DNA of 64,000 bases from Psococerastis gibbosa (lineage: Eukaryota > Arthropoda > Insecta > Psocodea > Psocidae), in contig OZ020489.1 in the NCBI GenBank assembly GCA_963971405.1, forward strand, positions 26,128,290 to 26,192,289, in the 5' to 3' direction. Shown in pieces: positions 35,201-48,490 of this stretch (its first letter is position 1; each line of letters begins with the position of its first letter). The notes below the pieces were generated by a model. The model did not search any database. It worked only from the letters and a program-made list of their open reading frames with translations, and was not told the origin of the DNA. A program made the position numbers and the translations under genes.

Positions 35201-38200
35201 TGAATATCAATAAAGCTTTTAAAAAGAAATCATGTGGAAATATTTTATTTCGTTCTAACTTCGTTTTTTTTTTTAGTTGTAACTCATTTGGTTTAAATAT
35301 TCCGTTCATCATATTTTCTTGATTTCCTTTCCCGTATACTCACCTAATTACGCTCAAAATAACAATATAATTGTATTATCTCGATCAATTCTGAACACCC
35401 CTTGTTTTTGAAGTAGAAAATAATCCTCGTAACTTCATTGAATTCTAATAAAAATATTCTCAAGTACACTTGTAACCTTCGAGATGAAAATAAACCACTT
35501 CATTGATGATCTAAACACGTAATAAAAATGTTGCGTTATACCCTTCATTAAAAGCCCTCAAAAGCTCTTGTATCCTCATTATCACACGATGGGTTTTATC
35601 GAGGGCACCATCACGTCAACTGTATATCATCAGATTTACGATAGACATATTTTGTAAGCTTTACAAACATTATATCCGAAATGGGGGATCAAGACAAAAT
35701 ATCAGGACATGGCGGGACTGGAATCTATGATCTATGCGTTTCTGGGACATATCGTTACTGTCTACATCAATCGACCCTCGCCATGTTTGACTTGATTCTC
35801 GATATGATCCTTTTCGACAAGATTCTTATTGTTGGAGTTTTTTATTTTTTTTTATTTTTATTAATTGGGGTACAGGTGTTACGTATGTGCACTTAAGTTT
35901 ATTGGACCTGTTGTGCCCCCTATCTTCCTCAGGAGAGCCAGGATCTTGAGGGGTTTAGAAGCGGTAGGTCTTTTACATGTCACTGCAAACTTCCCAAGCA
36001 TGCAGCTCTTCTTCGTGCGATAGCATCGCAGAGAAGGAGAATGTGCTCGGGGTCCTCCGCTCTGTCATTGCAGAATCTGCATGCTACTATATACGTTACT
36101 ATCTACATTCTACACCAATCGACCGCCTTGGCTTGATTATCGATATGATGCTTATCGACAAGATTCTTATTATTGGACAGGTTAGCACAGCTACACAACT
36201 ATCTAACACTAGCTGAATGCGTAGCTAGGATTGGATCCAGAGGGGGCACAGGTGCTAAAGATCGATTAAAGCGATTCGTTTCCGCGGGTTTCCTTGAAAT
36301 GTTTCTGGAATATAAAACTACCACCCGCTTGCTAAACATACCCTCCGAAGCATGATCTGAAAATGAAACAAGTGAAAGACGCGAACGTACATCCTTTCGG
36401 GTGCAGAGTCCACGCCACTACTCTACAGTTCCATGGGACGTTCTGGTCAGAAACAAGTCCGGCAGCCGCGTTTACCCCCACCAATGAAGGTAGGGTAATA
36501 AATAAGGTTTGCCATACTCAGGCCATTCGGGAAATTTTTCCTTCGATTTCGAGTCTCGAGCATCGATCATCCGTTTCATAGTCTATTTAACTGCCAACTG
36601 AACTATTCCTGACCAGCAGCCTGATCGAAGCGATTATAATACCGGGGTTAAATACATACCCTAGGGTTATAACTGCAAACAAACAAATTTTGAATAGCAC
36701 TTTCCATTATAAAATTATCTTGTTTACATTTTTATTACCAGGGGATTAAATAAATACCGGTATTATAATCGCCTCAGCAGCCTGACCGAGGCGATTATAA
36801 TACCGGTATTTATTTAATCCCCTGGTAATAAAAATGTAAACAAGATAATTTTATAATGGAAAGTGCTATTCAAAATTTGTTTGTTTACAGTTATAATCCT
36901 AGGGTATTTACTTAACCCCGGTATTATAATCGCCTCGATCAGGCTGCAGGCTGCTGATAATCTGTAGTTTTCTCACAGCTACCTATCTTCCCCAATACCA
37001 GTGTAACTTAATTTCTTCCCTTAGACACTCTTGAGCACTACCCACGATTTTAAGGATGTTAAGGAACATGCTTTGTATTATACAACAGCAATCTCAGAAT
37101 TGAAGAACCAATGCTAGAAATAGAAAATTTATAAATAAAGTCATTTGAAATGCTGTAGAAAGAATCTCAATCGCTCAAAGTGAAGGCAAAAAACTTTGAT
37201 AAAACACAATGCTGTCAGCGATACGTAAGAGTCAATGGCTTCCTCAAAAGACTGAAAATCTACTGAGATAAAATATAATTCTCGTCGAAAATATAAATAT
37301 GAGAAAAACTCCTATTCCTAAAAAAACTTGCACGAGGAAATAAAAATATAACAAGAAAAGAAGTAACCCTACAAAGGAAAGAGGGAGAAAGTACAGATAA
37401 AGTAATCGAAAAACTTTTCTCCGGAAAGCAAAATTTTCGTTTGCTCACTGCACGTTCTTGACTACTTGAAATGCGTACCTTCCAAACTATTGTAACCCAT
37501 TCCAACCCAGCGTGAAATAGCTCTAGTCAGCTATCACTCACGGCAAATTAACAGCAAAATGTCCAAACATGTTTTTTAAGACACTTTTAATTGGATTTTG
37601 ATTGCAATTTTCTATTACATTTATTGGTACACAGGGTGACCACTCTCCAAACCCCGCTGGTATTTTTGCTTTCCCATTTTATACGTAGTATATAAGGAAA
37701 GCTTTGTGATGGTCAAAATTCTCGAGTCCGAGATTTCAACGGATTTACACGTTTTGAGGTCCCAGGAACCAAAAAAGTGGTTTTTACGAAATGTCTGTCG
37801 CTCTGTCTGTTCATCGATTTGCGGGCAAACTACTCGGTGGATTTGGATGAAATTTGGCATGCAGGTTCACAAAAATCATACCTTGGGATCATTTTATTTA
37901 TTTTGGTCTAACTCAATTTTGGGGGTTTTTATTCTCAAAAAACTAAAAAAAAAAGTCTAAAAAAATTATTTCTCGAAAATGGCTCCAACGATTTCATTTA
38001 AATTCATGTATATTGTAGTCGTTATTAATGTTAACAAATTGCAGGGGGTCATTTGCCCCTTGATAGTTTGCTTCTGGGGGTAAAAAATAAAAATAACTAA
38101 ACTTTCAAGAAAAATGACTAAACAATAATTTTTCTGCGGAACCATTCTACCTTCAGGCAAGTTTTAGGTATTAAATTGAGTAACAAAAGCGGACAGGTTG

Positions 38201-41200
38201 CTTTATCAAAAAAATATTCGATTGAATGCATGAAATTATGGAAAATTCACGCTCAAATGCAAATTCGTGGCCTGCCATTATTACTGTGTGTTAGAGGAAC
38301 ATTATCGACTTCGATAGAAGCCATGGGATCAGAGACGTGTCGTAACTCAACACGGGTACTAACCTACAGAGGCGACTAAAAAGGTCAATCGGATACATTC
38401 ATTAAATTGTTTGTATGCAATTAACCTTAAAAAAAATACCTTTTTTTGTTTTTCCAACGTCTGGTTTAAGCACCACCACTTTTAAGCCTTTCATCTTTTA
38501 CATTTTACATTTATAGGGAAAAACTTCAGAAATATTTGAATCCGCATTTGAGCCGCAACCCAGTATATTTCGTAACCAGCAATACCGGAATGGCAAAAGT
38601 GGAACGTCGAGAAAATATTTGGACAGGCAACGCAAACCATTGTTAAGGTTCATCTGAATGAAATTAACACGCGGGAATTCCACTTGAGTAATTGAAAAAC
38701 CGTGTAGAGGGAATGCTTTCATTCCACCTCCACAATACCTTTCAAATTCACCTGTCACATGCACATGCAATATGTGTAAACAAACGTGTGCAACAGCACT
38801 TGAACCAGCGCAAGTTCGCGAGAATATAATTGAATTCAACCCCCATTATTTTACATTGTATTATTTATTTATGTTTATATTATTTTTTATAAAATTTACA
38901 TTAAATTGTAGCCGTTATAAAAGTACTTAAAACCCAACAGGTTCTAGGGGGGGGGGGGGGGGCAAAAATGACCCAGTTTTCAAGAAAAATGACTAAAAAA
39001 TATTTTTTCAACTGAATCTTTCTATAGATGCTTTCCAACTTCAGGTGTGTTTTAGGTATGAAATATGCCCCAATACCTTGTATACCCTGCCACTATTACG
39101 GTTTTGTAATATATTGGTCTATCTTAGGCAGACAAGGATGGAAGATCCGCTTGAAACTACCAGTAGATTTTATGCACAAGCGAATGTGTATACGAATAGG
39201 CCGATAACTAGGTATCTCGTACCTCAACTACTGTACTGCAAAGCGTTTCTGAAATTCACTTAGGGTGCAAAATTGCCTTCGTTCCAGTAATATTCCTAAC
39301 CGCAATTACATTTATTGGGACAGCCAAAAATTATAAAAGTGATCTTTTACGATTTGCAACTACCATCATAATTCAATACCATGTAGAAAAAGAAATAAGA
39401 AGCACATTATAGATTTGAGGTTCATTCTATTTCTCTCTAGTTCTTTGCAATTCAATTTCAAGATGAAGGGGTACATGCCCCCTGGGCCCTGGGCAGGGCA
39501 TTGCAGTGCAGAGGGAGAATGATACTTTCATTTTAACTGCGGCTTGGTTGAGAAATAAAAATCTCACTCAATGTGACAGCTGCAATCCCATTTATATTTT
39601 TATAATAATATTGTCTTCAAAATAACTCTCTCTGGAATTATCAAGCATATAAATTGAAAAGCCAAAGGTTAATGAGAAATATAAATTAGCGAGCGGCAAC
39701 ATGAAACGCCGCCTAAATAATTGAAGAACCGGTCCGAGTTTACTCGAACATGCTTTCCAATTTACCGAAATTAGCAGATAGAGAAAATGAATAATTTCAT
39801 GGTAAATAATTTTCCCATGGTTAAATTTCCGATATTTCGGGGGAGGGGGGTCCCATCTGACGTCACTGGAAGTGAGGTAATTTCTAGATAGGTCAGACCA
39901 ACACATCACACAGCAATAATGACAGGGCACGCAATGCATTTAAGCGTGAATTTTCTATCATTTTTTCAAAAAACAAAATTTTTGCACAAAACCAAATGGT
40001 TTTTTGGGAAAGCAACCTGTCCGGTTTCGTTACTCAATTTAACACCTAAAACATGCCTGAAGGTAGAAATCATCGATAGAAAGGTTTCGCAGAAAAATTA
40101 CTTTTTAGTCATTTTTCATGAAAATCTAGTTATTTTTATTTTTTTACCCCCAGAAGCAAACTATCAAGGGGCAAGCGACCCCCTGCATTTTGTTAACATT
40201 AATAACGACTACAAGATATGTGAATTTAAAAGAAATCGTTGGAGCCGTTTTTGAGAAATAATTTTTTTAGACGTTTTTTTTGGAGTTTTTTGAGAATAAA
40301 ACCCCCCAAATTGAGTTAGCCCAAAATAAAAAAAACTGTCTCGAGTTATGATTTTTGTGAACCTACATGTACAATTTCTTCAAAATCGGCCGAGTAGTTT
40401 GCCCGGAAATCGATGAACAGACAGACAGACATTTCGTAAGAACCACTTTTTTTTTGTTCCTGGGACCTCAAAACGTGTAATTCCGTTGAAATCTCGGAAT
40501 CGAAAATTTCGACCATCACAAAGCTTTCCTTATACTACGTATAAATTGGAAAGCAGAAATACCTGAACAGAAGAAATTCTTCATTTGTACTGAACAAAAC
40601 ATTTCTACCGCATCAATACCTTGATTCCACGAAAAAAACTTTAATTTACTTTATTATACAAGAATAAGAGATCAAACTATTTCTAATTTGTATCATATAA
40701 AAAAAGGTAATCCTATATTACTGGAATTTTATAATTGATGGGTCTGAAAGATGACTGAATGTGACTTCGTGGAAACGAACCATACTGTATAATATAAACC
40801 CCCCACATGCGGCAGGTGCCGTGCAGTGAGCCGTACCGCTGTGCTGTGCTGTGCTGAATTATTTTATTTATCCCTATTTAACTTTACATTTAATTCACAA
40901 TTTTCGTTTGTGTTTACAATACTAGAAAGTACTTTGTATCTCACACCATATTCCTGACTTTCATTTCCAGTAAAACACATTGCTGAACGGTGACAATATA
41001 ATTTTAGAGGCTACTTCTATCGCCTTTAGGTCTTGATCCTTTTTGGTTTGATGATAACAATAACCGAGATTCCAATGGTTTGGGAATGTGAAGCAAGAGT
41101 ATTTCCAAATGGCCTAACTTGTTATGGGAAACATTCCGTTCGTCGTGGAGAATATCGAGAATTGATAATGAGAAACGCGCCTACAAAAGCTGTTCGCTGT

Positions 41201-44200
41201 TGGGCTGTATTATTATTTATATTTTTATTTAAAAAGCTCACCCAGGCAACGAGGAAAAAATTCACAGTACGTTAGGTAACTGAGGGCGGATTCTAGAATA
41301 TGTCCCGTAAAGTACTCTCTGTACGGGTCACTAACCTTGTCCATAAAGTCCTCTTTAAATGTCAGGACATGTAGCGTAGTGGTACGGTCACCCGAAAGGT
41401 TGTTGGTTCTTGTCCCACACTGGCTACATTTTCTGGCCATGCTTCGGAGGGCATGTAAAGCAGGCGGTCCCGAGCCTTCCTAGTTGAGTGTAAGAGAGGG
41501 CTTTATAGCCCTAACTCCGCTATGTTGGCTTAGTAATAGAAACAAAAAAAGTCCTTATTTATTTATTTATAAATTGGATCTGCCATTTTACCTTCCCTCT
41601 AACCAAGAAAGAAAAGTCCGTACTTAGGCTATTTATATTAAAATTTAAAAAATGACGAAAATTGAAAAATAATAATTTTAATCAGGAAGCACGCCTCAAA
41701 TTCAGTCAAAATAATGAAAAATAAAATGAAAATGCCGTTATTCAGTAACATCGAACTGTCGATTTATAAAAAAAGGTTATACGCACATTAAGACCAAACC
41801 AGACACCCACACTATCCGTTTTTTGTTGCAGTCATGCCTACCAGAAAATATCGATCGTCTACCCTGTAGACTCAACAGCTATGAACTAGATGAATTAGTA
41901 AATAGAAGATTAACGTATTTAACGGGCACAGGATGCGCCCTTTCACGCTCTATACAACCACATTATTAGTTGACCTCTCACTTCTTGGAAGAGGTTTACA
42001 ACAGCACGATTTTTTCTTGGAACATTTGAACCCCTTTAAGTAGTGAGATGTCAGTTTATTGAGAGCGTATAACATTCTGTGCCCGTAAAATAAACTATAC
42101 TCTTATTTTGAATTTAGGGATCTATATTAGACAGGTATTGTCATCCGCCATTTTGAATCCACTTTAAGTCTGGTATATAAGCCAAGCAGTGGGTGTTTAC
42201 CAATTTCTTTTTTGAAATTTATCGTTGTTTATTTATTATTATTTAAAAAACGTTCTACCAATTAGGGAAGTGTTAAATAAAAAAATACTAAAACGTGTTT
42301 TCGTTTTTTTTTCAATATTTTACTTTCTTACAATACTTACCATAAAGGAAATATAGGATTCAAAATGGCGGATGACAACACCTGGGTATATAGTGCCTCA
42401 TTGGAATTAATACAGTATATGGCCACTATTGACACCGAATAGTCACAGTTACGGAACTCTTTCCTCCCCCACTATATACTGTATGTACAATATCACTGAA
42501 TATAAAACTAATTGTAAAACCGGCGGGAAAGGCTAACTAATTTCGCGACCGTGAAAACCAGCTCTTGACATCAGGTAAAACTTTTTTTGTTTATGACAAC
42601 AACAAAAAACAGAGTTTAATGCTAGCGGTAGTATTCCTGAACGTCATTGCATTAAACTGATGATGTTCTTTTTTTTTAAGTAGATGATTGTGTACTCGAT
42701 AATTATCTGAGCCCCCTCTTTAAGTGGAGCCTAAAAATAGCTTACCCCATGTTTATCCTCGATGATGTCGTGGCCGATGCTGGCTAGGGTGGTCCACTTG
42801 CAATTGTTGATGGACTTGACGGCGCAGCGCCGGTGCACCTTATACTTGCAAATCTCGCACGAGAGACCGTGAGGGGTGACTCCGAACAGGGGGTCCCTGC
42901 AGACATTGCAGTACGTGGGTCGCGCATGCGTGCTGGCGAACCACTGGTGCTGCCCTGATAGCAAATCCTCTGCATCCCCTCCCTGAAAAACACAGTAAAT
43001 TTATGTGTAATAGAAAGCGAGATGTTGCAAGGTTTTTTTCCTATCAGGAAGGACCGTCCCGAACAAGGGCTCGGTACACACGGACGACTGCCACTCGCGA
43101 TTGGCCGATGTCATTTGCATTGTAGGCGCTGATTCCTCCAACGTCAATAGTGATATTAAATGTTTTTTGACGTGGTAGCAGACATTTTTAGACAGTTTTA
43201 GCCATACTAAAAATGTCCGCTACCACGCCAAAAAACATTTAATATCACTATTGACGTTGGTGGAATCAGCGCCGTAGGGATAGGGCATGGTGAATGGTCG
43301 GTGCAAAACCACAGAGTCTAATTCCGAAGATTTCTACAATCTGGCATGTCTATGGTTAAACCGTGTAGTTTTGTGCGGTCGGCTGGCGAAATCGACAAGA
43401 AATCTTTTCTTAGTCCTATGGCTACAATGGAAAATACGTCGGCAAATCGCGACTGGGAGAATTGTCTCTGTGTACCAGGCCTGAATGAGGAGACGTCAAG
43501 ATCATATACCTACGATCAATCAGGGGCAACCCATACAAGCCTAGAGACGATATTACGTGATGCTGGAAAGGCGGGGTTTACACATACGTCAATCGTCAAT
43601 GAGAAATATGAAATTGAAGGACATTTCAATTTTACTCTATGCCATTGTTAATATTGATCAATGATCATAGAGTAAAATCACGCGTGGAAACAATAACAAA
43701 CTAAAATGGCGTCATGGGATATGATAAGCACAAACATTTTATATTTTATTGTTTATAAAACAATTTTCATCCATTAAACAGATCGGTAAAGGTCGATCTT
43801 ACTTCGGATCTCCTACTATTATTAGGTTTTATTAAAAATAATAAGTGTACGAAGAAAACAAATACAAGCAAAATTTCAAAAAAACAAATGCAAACCAATT
43901 TCAAAAATTTGGCGCATACGTTTCAATAGAAGAAAAGTGTCAATAGTTGAAAAAACATGTGGAAACCCCGCCATCAATGAAAAATTGAAATGTCCTTTCA
44001 TTTCATATATCTCATTGACGATTGACGTATGTGGAAACCCCGGCAAAAGGTAAAGGCGAGCCATTGGCATAGCTTATGTAAACATTGACTTCCAGCAACC
44101 TGTAGTCCGAGCAATTTGAATGCTGTTCACTCTATTTCTAATGGTCTCAATACCAGTGTACCTTTTAGAGATTGTCTAAACTAGTCTGAACGAAGGTCGA

Positions 44201-45111
44201 TTTTGTGAGACGGTTATTGAGTGGCTTCGCTGTGGTCCGACATATCCGGATCATACCGAATCAAGATAAATACATAAATAAGGACTTTTTTGTTCTATTA
44301 CTAAGCCAACCTAGCGGAGTTAGGGCTATAAAACCCTCTCTTACACTCAACTAGGAAAGTCCGGGACCGCCTGCTTTACATGCCCTCCGCATCATGGCCA
44401 GAAAATGTAGGAAGTGTAGGACTCGAACCAAGAACCTTTCGGGTGAAAGTCAGAGTCCATACCACTACTCTACATTTCTTGACTGAGTTGAGGTATCTAA
44501 GGCGGGTGTTCCACATACGTACATCGTCAATGAAAATTATGAAATTGAAGGACATTTCAATTTTACTCTATGCCATTGTTAAAATTGATCAATGATCAAT
44601 TGATCATAGAGTAAAATCACAAACACACAAACTAAAATTAAAAAATGGCGTCATGGGATATGACAAGTACAACTATTTTAATTGATTTCTTTAAAAAGAA
44701 CGCATTTCTGTATAAAAATTATAATTAGGTTTAAATAATAAGGCGACGAAGAAAACAAATACAATTTCAAGAAACAAATGCAAACAAATTTCAAAAATTT
44801 GGCGCATACATTTCAATAGAAAATTGTCAATTTTTGAAAAAAAAATGTGGAATTGCCGCCATCAATTAAAAATTGAAATGTCCTTCAATTTCATAATTTT
44901 CATTGACGATGTACGTATGTGGAATACCCGCCTAAGCTAAGAGAAAGCAAAAATGGTCAAATTCCCGCAATATCCTAGCCCTGCATAAAGGAAAAAGGTC
45001 TTGAGTAACAAGTAGTAGTATAGTAGTAGTAATATTAACAGGGAACACAATAGGACACAAGACTTAAATGCATACTAAAAAATTACCACAAAGTAAAGAA
45101 CCGGTACGACT

Positions 45112-45142
<31 letters not shown>

Positions 45143-48100
45143 TTCTTTATTTCCAACAAATACAATTATTAGACAAAATATAATTAGGGCTCCCATGCCT
45201 TCATAGAGGCGTGCGGGAAACACCCTACAAGGTACAGTTCAGCACTATTCTTCTATTACAATCGTGATATAATATTAGTTACACTGCCATTAGTGTTTGG
45301 TTTATCCTATATATATGGTATATCAATGTAGCCTTTTATACTCGTAGTTGGCCTGGCGAACTTATTGTAACTACTAATGAATTCGTTGTAATAGTAATAT
45401 GATTTGTACAAAAATGAGACTGCTGTATGAGCCTTTGTATATTTGGGTAAAATGAGACATCCGTTGATATTCATTCTCGTTGGAATATTCCTTGTCTGTG
45501 GTACCAAGGCTGGTAATATATGGTATATAAATAACTGTAGTATAACCTTCCTGTAAAGTAAAGCTACTGGAACATTAATAATTAGATTACTCGTGACTTC
45601 GTGGTATTTCATTTTAATAAACAAAAAACTTAGAGGTTTTGTTATTTTTTGTTTAAGCTACTGGAAGTATAATTAGCGACTTAAAAAGCGGTAGCGTATG
45701 TTGCAGTCTGTGGCTTTTCGATATACAATAGATCTAACTGCAAATATTTGGCTTATATACATATAAAGGCCAGACTTGTGGTGCAGACCCCCATAGAGTC
45801 ATACCCTGAACCCCGCACATAGCACGTCTATCACCCCTAAATTCTCATTAGCCTGCAACATACATGGACTCTTTCCTCAGTAACACATTATTTATTCAGT
45901 ATGCGACATAACCATTTATTATCTAAGCTGGCAGCGATTTATAATTAATTATTTATAGCTATTCCAATCATTTCGACCATGTCATTTTACAATAACTACT
46001 AATACGTGTCCCTAATGCTGCGGTGCTGAGGCGAATGGATATAAGGTAGAAGCCGAGTTGCTGCTGACGGTAAAGAATGAGAAACTAACATACTTCAGCG
46101 ATGTGAAGAGGGACGAAAAGTATCGCCTTCTGCATGTAATAATCCAAGGCAAGATTGAAGAAATGAGGGCTCCCGGCAGAAGAAGAAATTCCTGGCTGAA
46201 AACCCTGAGACAGTGGTTTGGCACAAGTTCCCTTTCTCCAAGGTCCAAATATCCGTAATGAATGCTAATCTTCGATAGAAGACGAGAAGAGAAGAACAAT
46301 TACTAATACCCCCGTCCAGAGGACGAAATAATAAACGATTTTCTGGAATACAGGTATACATCATGTGGGTACGGACTCTGTGTCCGATAGGTGCCCGCGA
46401 GATTAGCTGCTAATGGGGGCCGAGCCCGCTGAAACCTAAGACATGGCAGAGATTTTCACTTTTGCCCAATAAAAAGAGGTTAAGGTAAAAATGGGGTCGA
46501 AGACGGGGTGGGATGATTGATCGAGCCCTTTTCTTGATTTTCCCATACCTTCATTATCTCTTTCCTATCCGGCTTTTCGCCATTCAGCATGCTTTCCACG
46601 CTGGAGCACATCTTGAGGCTTTAGAACTACTAACTGGGTCGATAATCCCTACTCTCAACTGAATACAATACTTTCAAAATCGTCCAATTGGATTTTAGCA
46701 ATATTTTATGTTCTTGCCATGGAACATAAGTTGAAAGAGTATCAACCAAAGAACCAATAGTACATTATATAGGTATATATTCGCTCATGCACGAGAAAAG
46801 TGACACATTTCAAAATATTGACTTTTGAGATAATTCAAATTTCAGTTCTGACCATTTTTCAATTTTCATAGAAGGGACTGTAAATACGGCCTTAGTATGT
46901 TTTTGTCAAATAAACTAAAAATGCCAGCCTTCTTGTTGTCATTAATTTTTGGTTTAACTTTGTAAGCTGTGTAAAGCTTTTCCACCGACGTCGTTTTTCA
47001 ATGTGAATGTGCATGACGTGGTAGCAGACATCATTAATAAGTCTCTACCATATTATAACTTAATTTATAATAGATAAGTTAAGTATCTACATTATAGTCT
47101 CCTTAAACTATGGCAGAGACTTATTAATGATGTCTGCTACCACGTCATGCACATGCACAATGAAAAACGACGTCGGTGGAATAGCCGCCTTTGGAAGAGT
47201 TGAGAAATCAACGCCAAAGTTTTCTTGCCATTCGATTTTTTTGGGTACCATCGGTTTCGTTTCCATTCGCAGTTATTCGAATAGCTATATAATTTCGGAA
47301 ATCAATAATTTCATCTAAACTTAAATTCCCGAAATTTCTGGGGGGGGGGGGCTTTAGGACCCCAAGACTTGGATTCATTACTCATTCACTTCTGAAGTGA
47401 GAAAGAAGAAGTAAGGGGGGACCGGGGGTCTCCTCCAGAGAAAAATTGATAAATAGGCCCAAATTAGTGATACATGTTTTACGCATATTAAACCCAGGAA
47501 AAAGGGGGGCCCGGGTGTCTCCCACGGAGAAAAAAATTGAGAAATATGCCCAAATTAGTGAGATTTTTTGGCATTTTCCAAGCAGTAAAGTTGGGTTTGT
47601 ACCGACAAATAAACCTACCACGGAGGGGGGGGCCCGGGGGACGTGAGAAAATCAGTTTGAAATATTGGGGTTTTAAGCATTTTGAGTTATAAATATATTT
47701 TTGTGAAATACCTGGTGAATATGTAGATTGTTTGAATGATGTATTTCATGCAAAATAAGCATACCTAGAATTAATTTCCCTTTCGTCATTGTGGATGCTA
47801 TGCATTTCGCCTCTATAACGTCTTTGTCACCAGAAATCCTGGGGGGGGGGGCTACGGGTACCCCTGGGAAGCCCCCCCCCTCCCCCAGGACCCCCTATTT
47901 ACGCCAATGAACATACGGTCAAGAGGTATCTAGCTCAGTGCCTTGACTAGTTTCTGCGTGAGGCCAACAGAAATTTTGGTTTCCTACTCAACTTTCAGGT
48001 TTCAAACGAGTATAAATACCTAGTTTCAAATGTACCCCTTCACCCCTTAGACATGACTGGAACATAAAATTAGTAAACGGAGACGCATTTCCGGCAATCC

Positions 48101-48456
48101 CATTTGAATTGCATGGGTGGGTTTAAAGCAATTTTTTGGGCAGATGTAGAAGGACTATCTTAAATTAAATTATAGCCTCTTCCTCTATCAGACCATGCTA
48201 TATTTGTGGAGATCAAGCAAGGGGTTTGGCTTTGGGGGTGTGAAACGGCAGGGGGTGCGCACGATTTTCAACAAAAATACGCCTCTTTCGGCAGCGTTAT
48301 TATCCGCTAGTATTTGAAAAATTCAAACTACTTAAGGGCTTTTCCACATTTCTTTTTCTTTCCAGCCATATATTATTTATCAAAGATTTAGTAATTTAGA
48401 CGTTGTCACGTTACACTATCGTCCGTAAACCAACTTTACAGTCGACTTACAGACAA

Positions 48457-48490
<34 letters not shown>

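Noticed and set aside
38498..38839. 113-codon minus-strand frame
   Set aside because: It has no recognisable domain, no splice signals consistent with DGK, and lies in repeat-flanked sequence.
39592..39939. 115-codon minus frame similar to 60519-60800 minus
   Set aside because: The similarity is entirely due to shared family A sequence read antisense.
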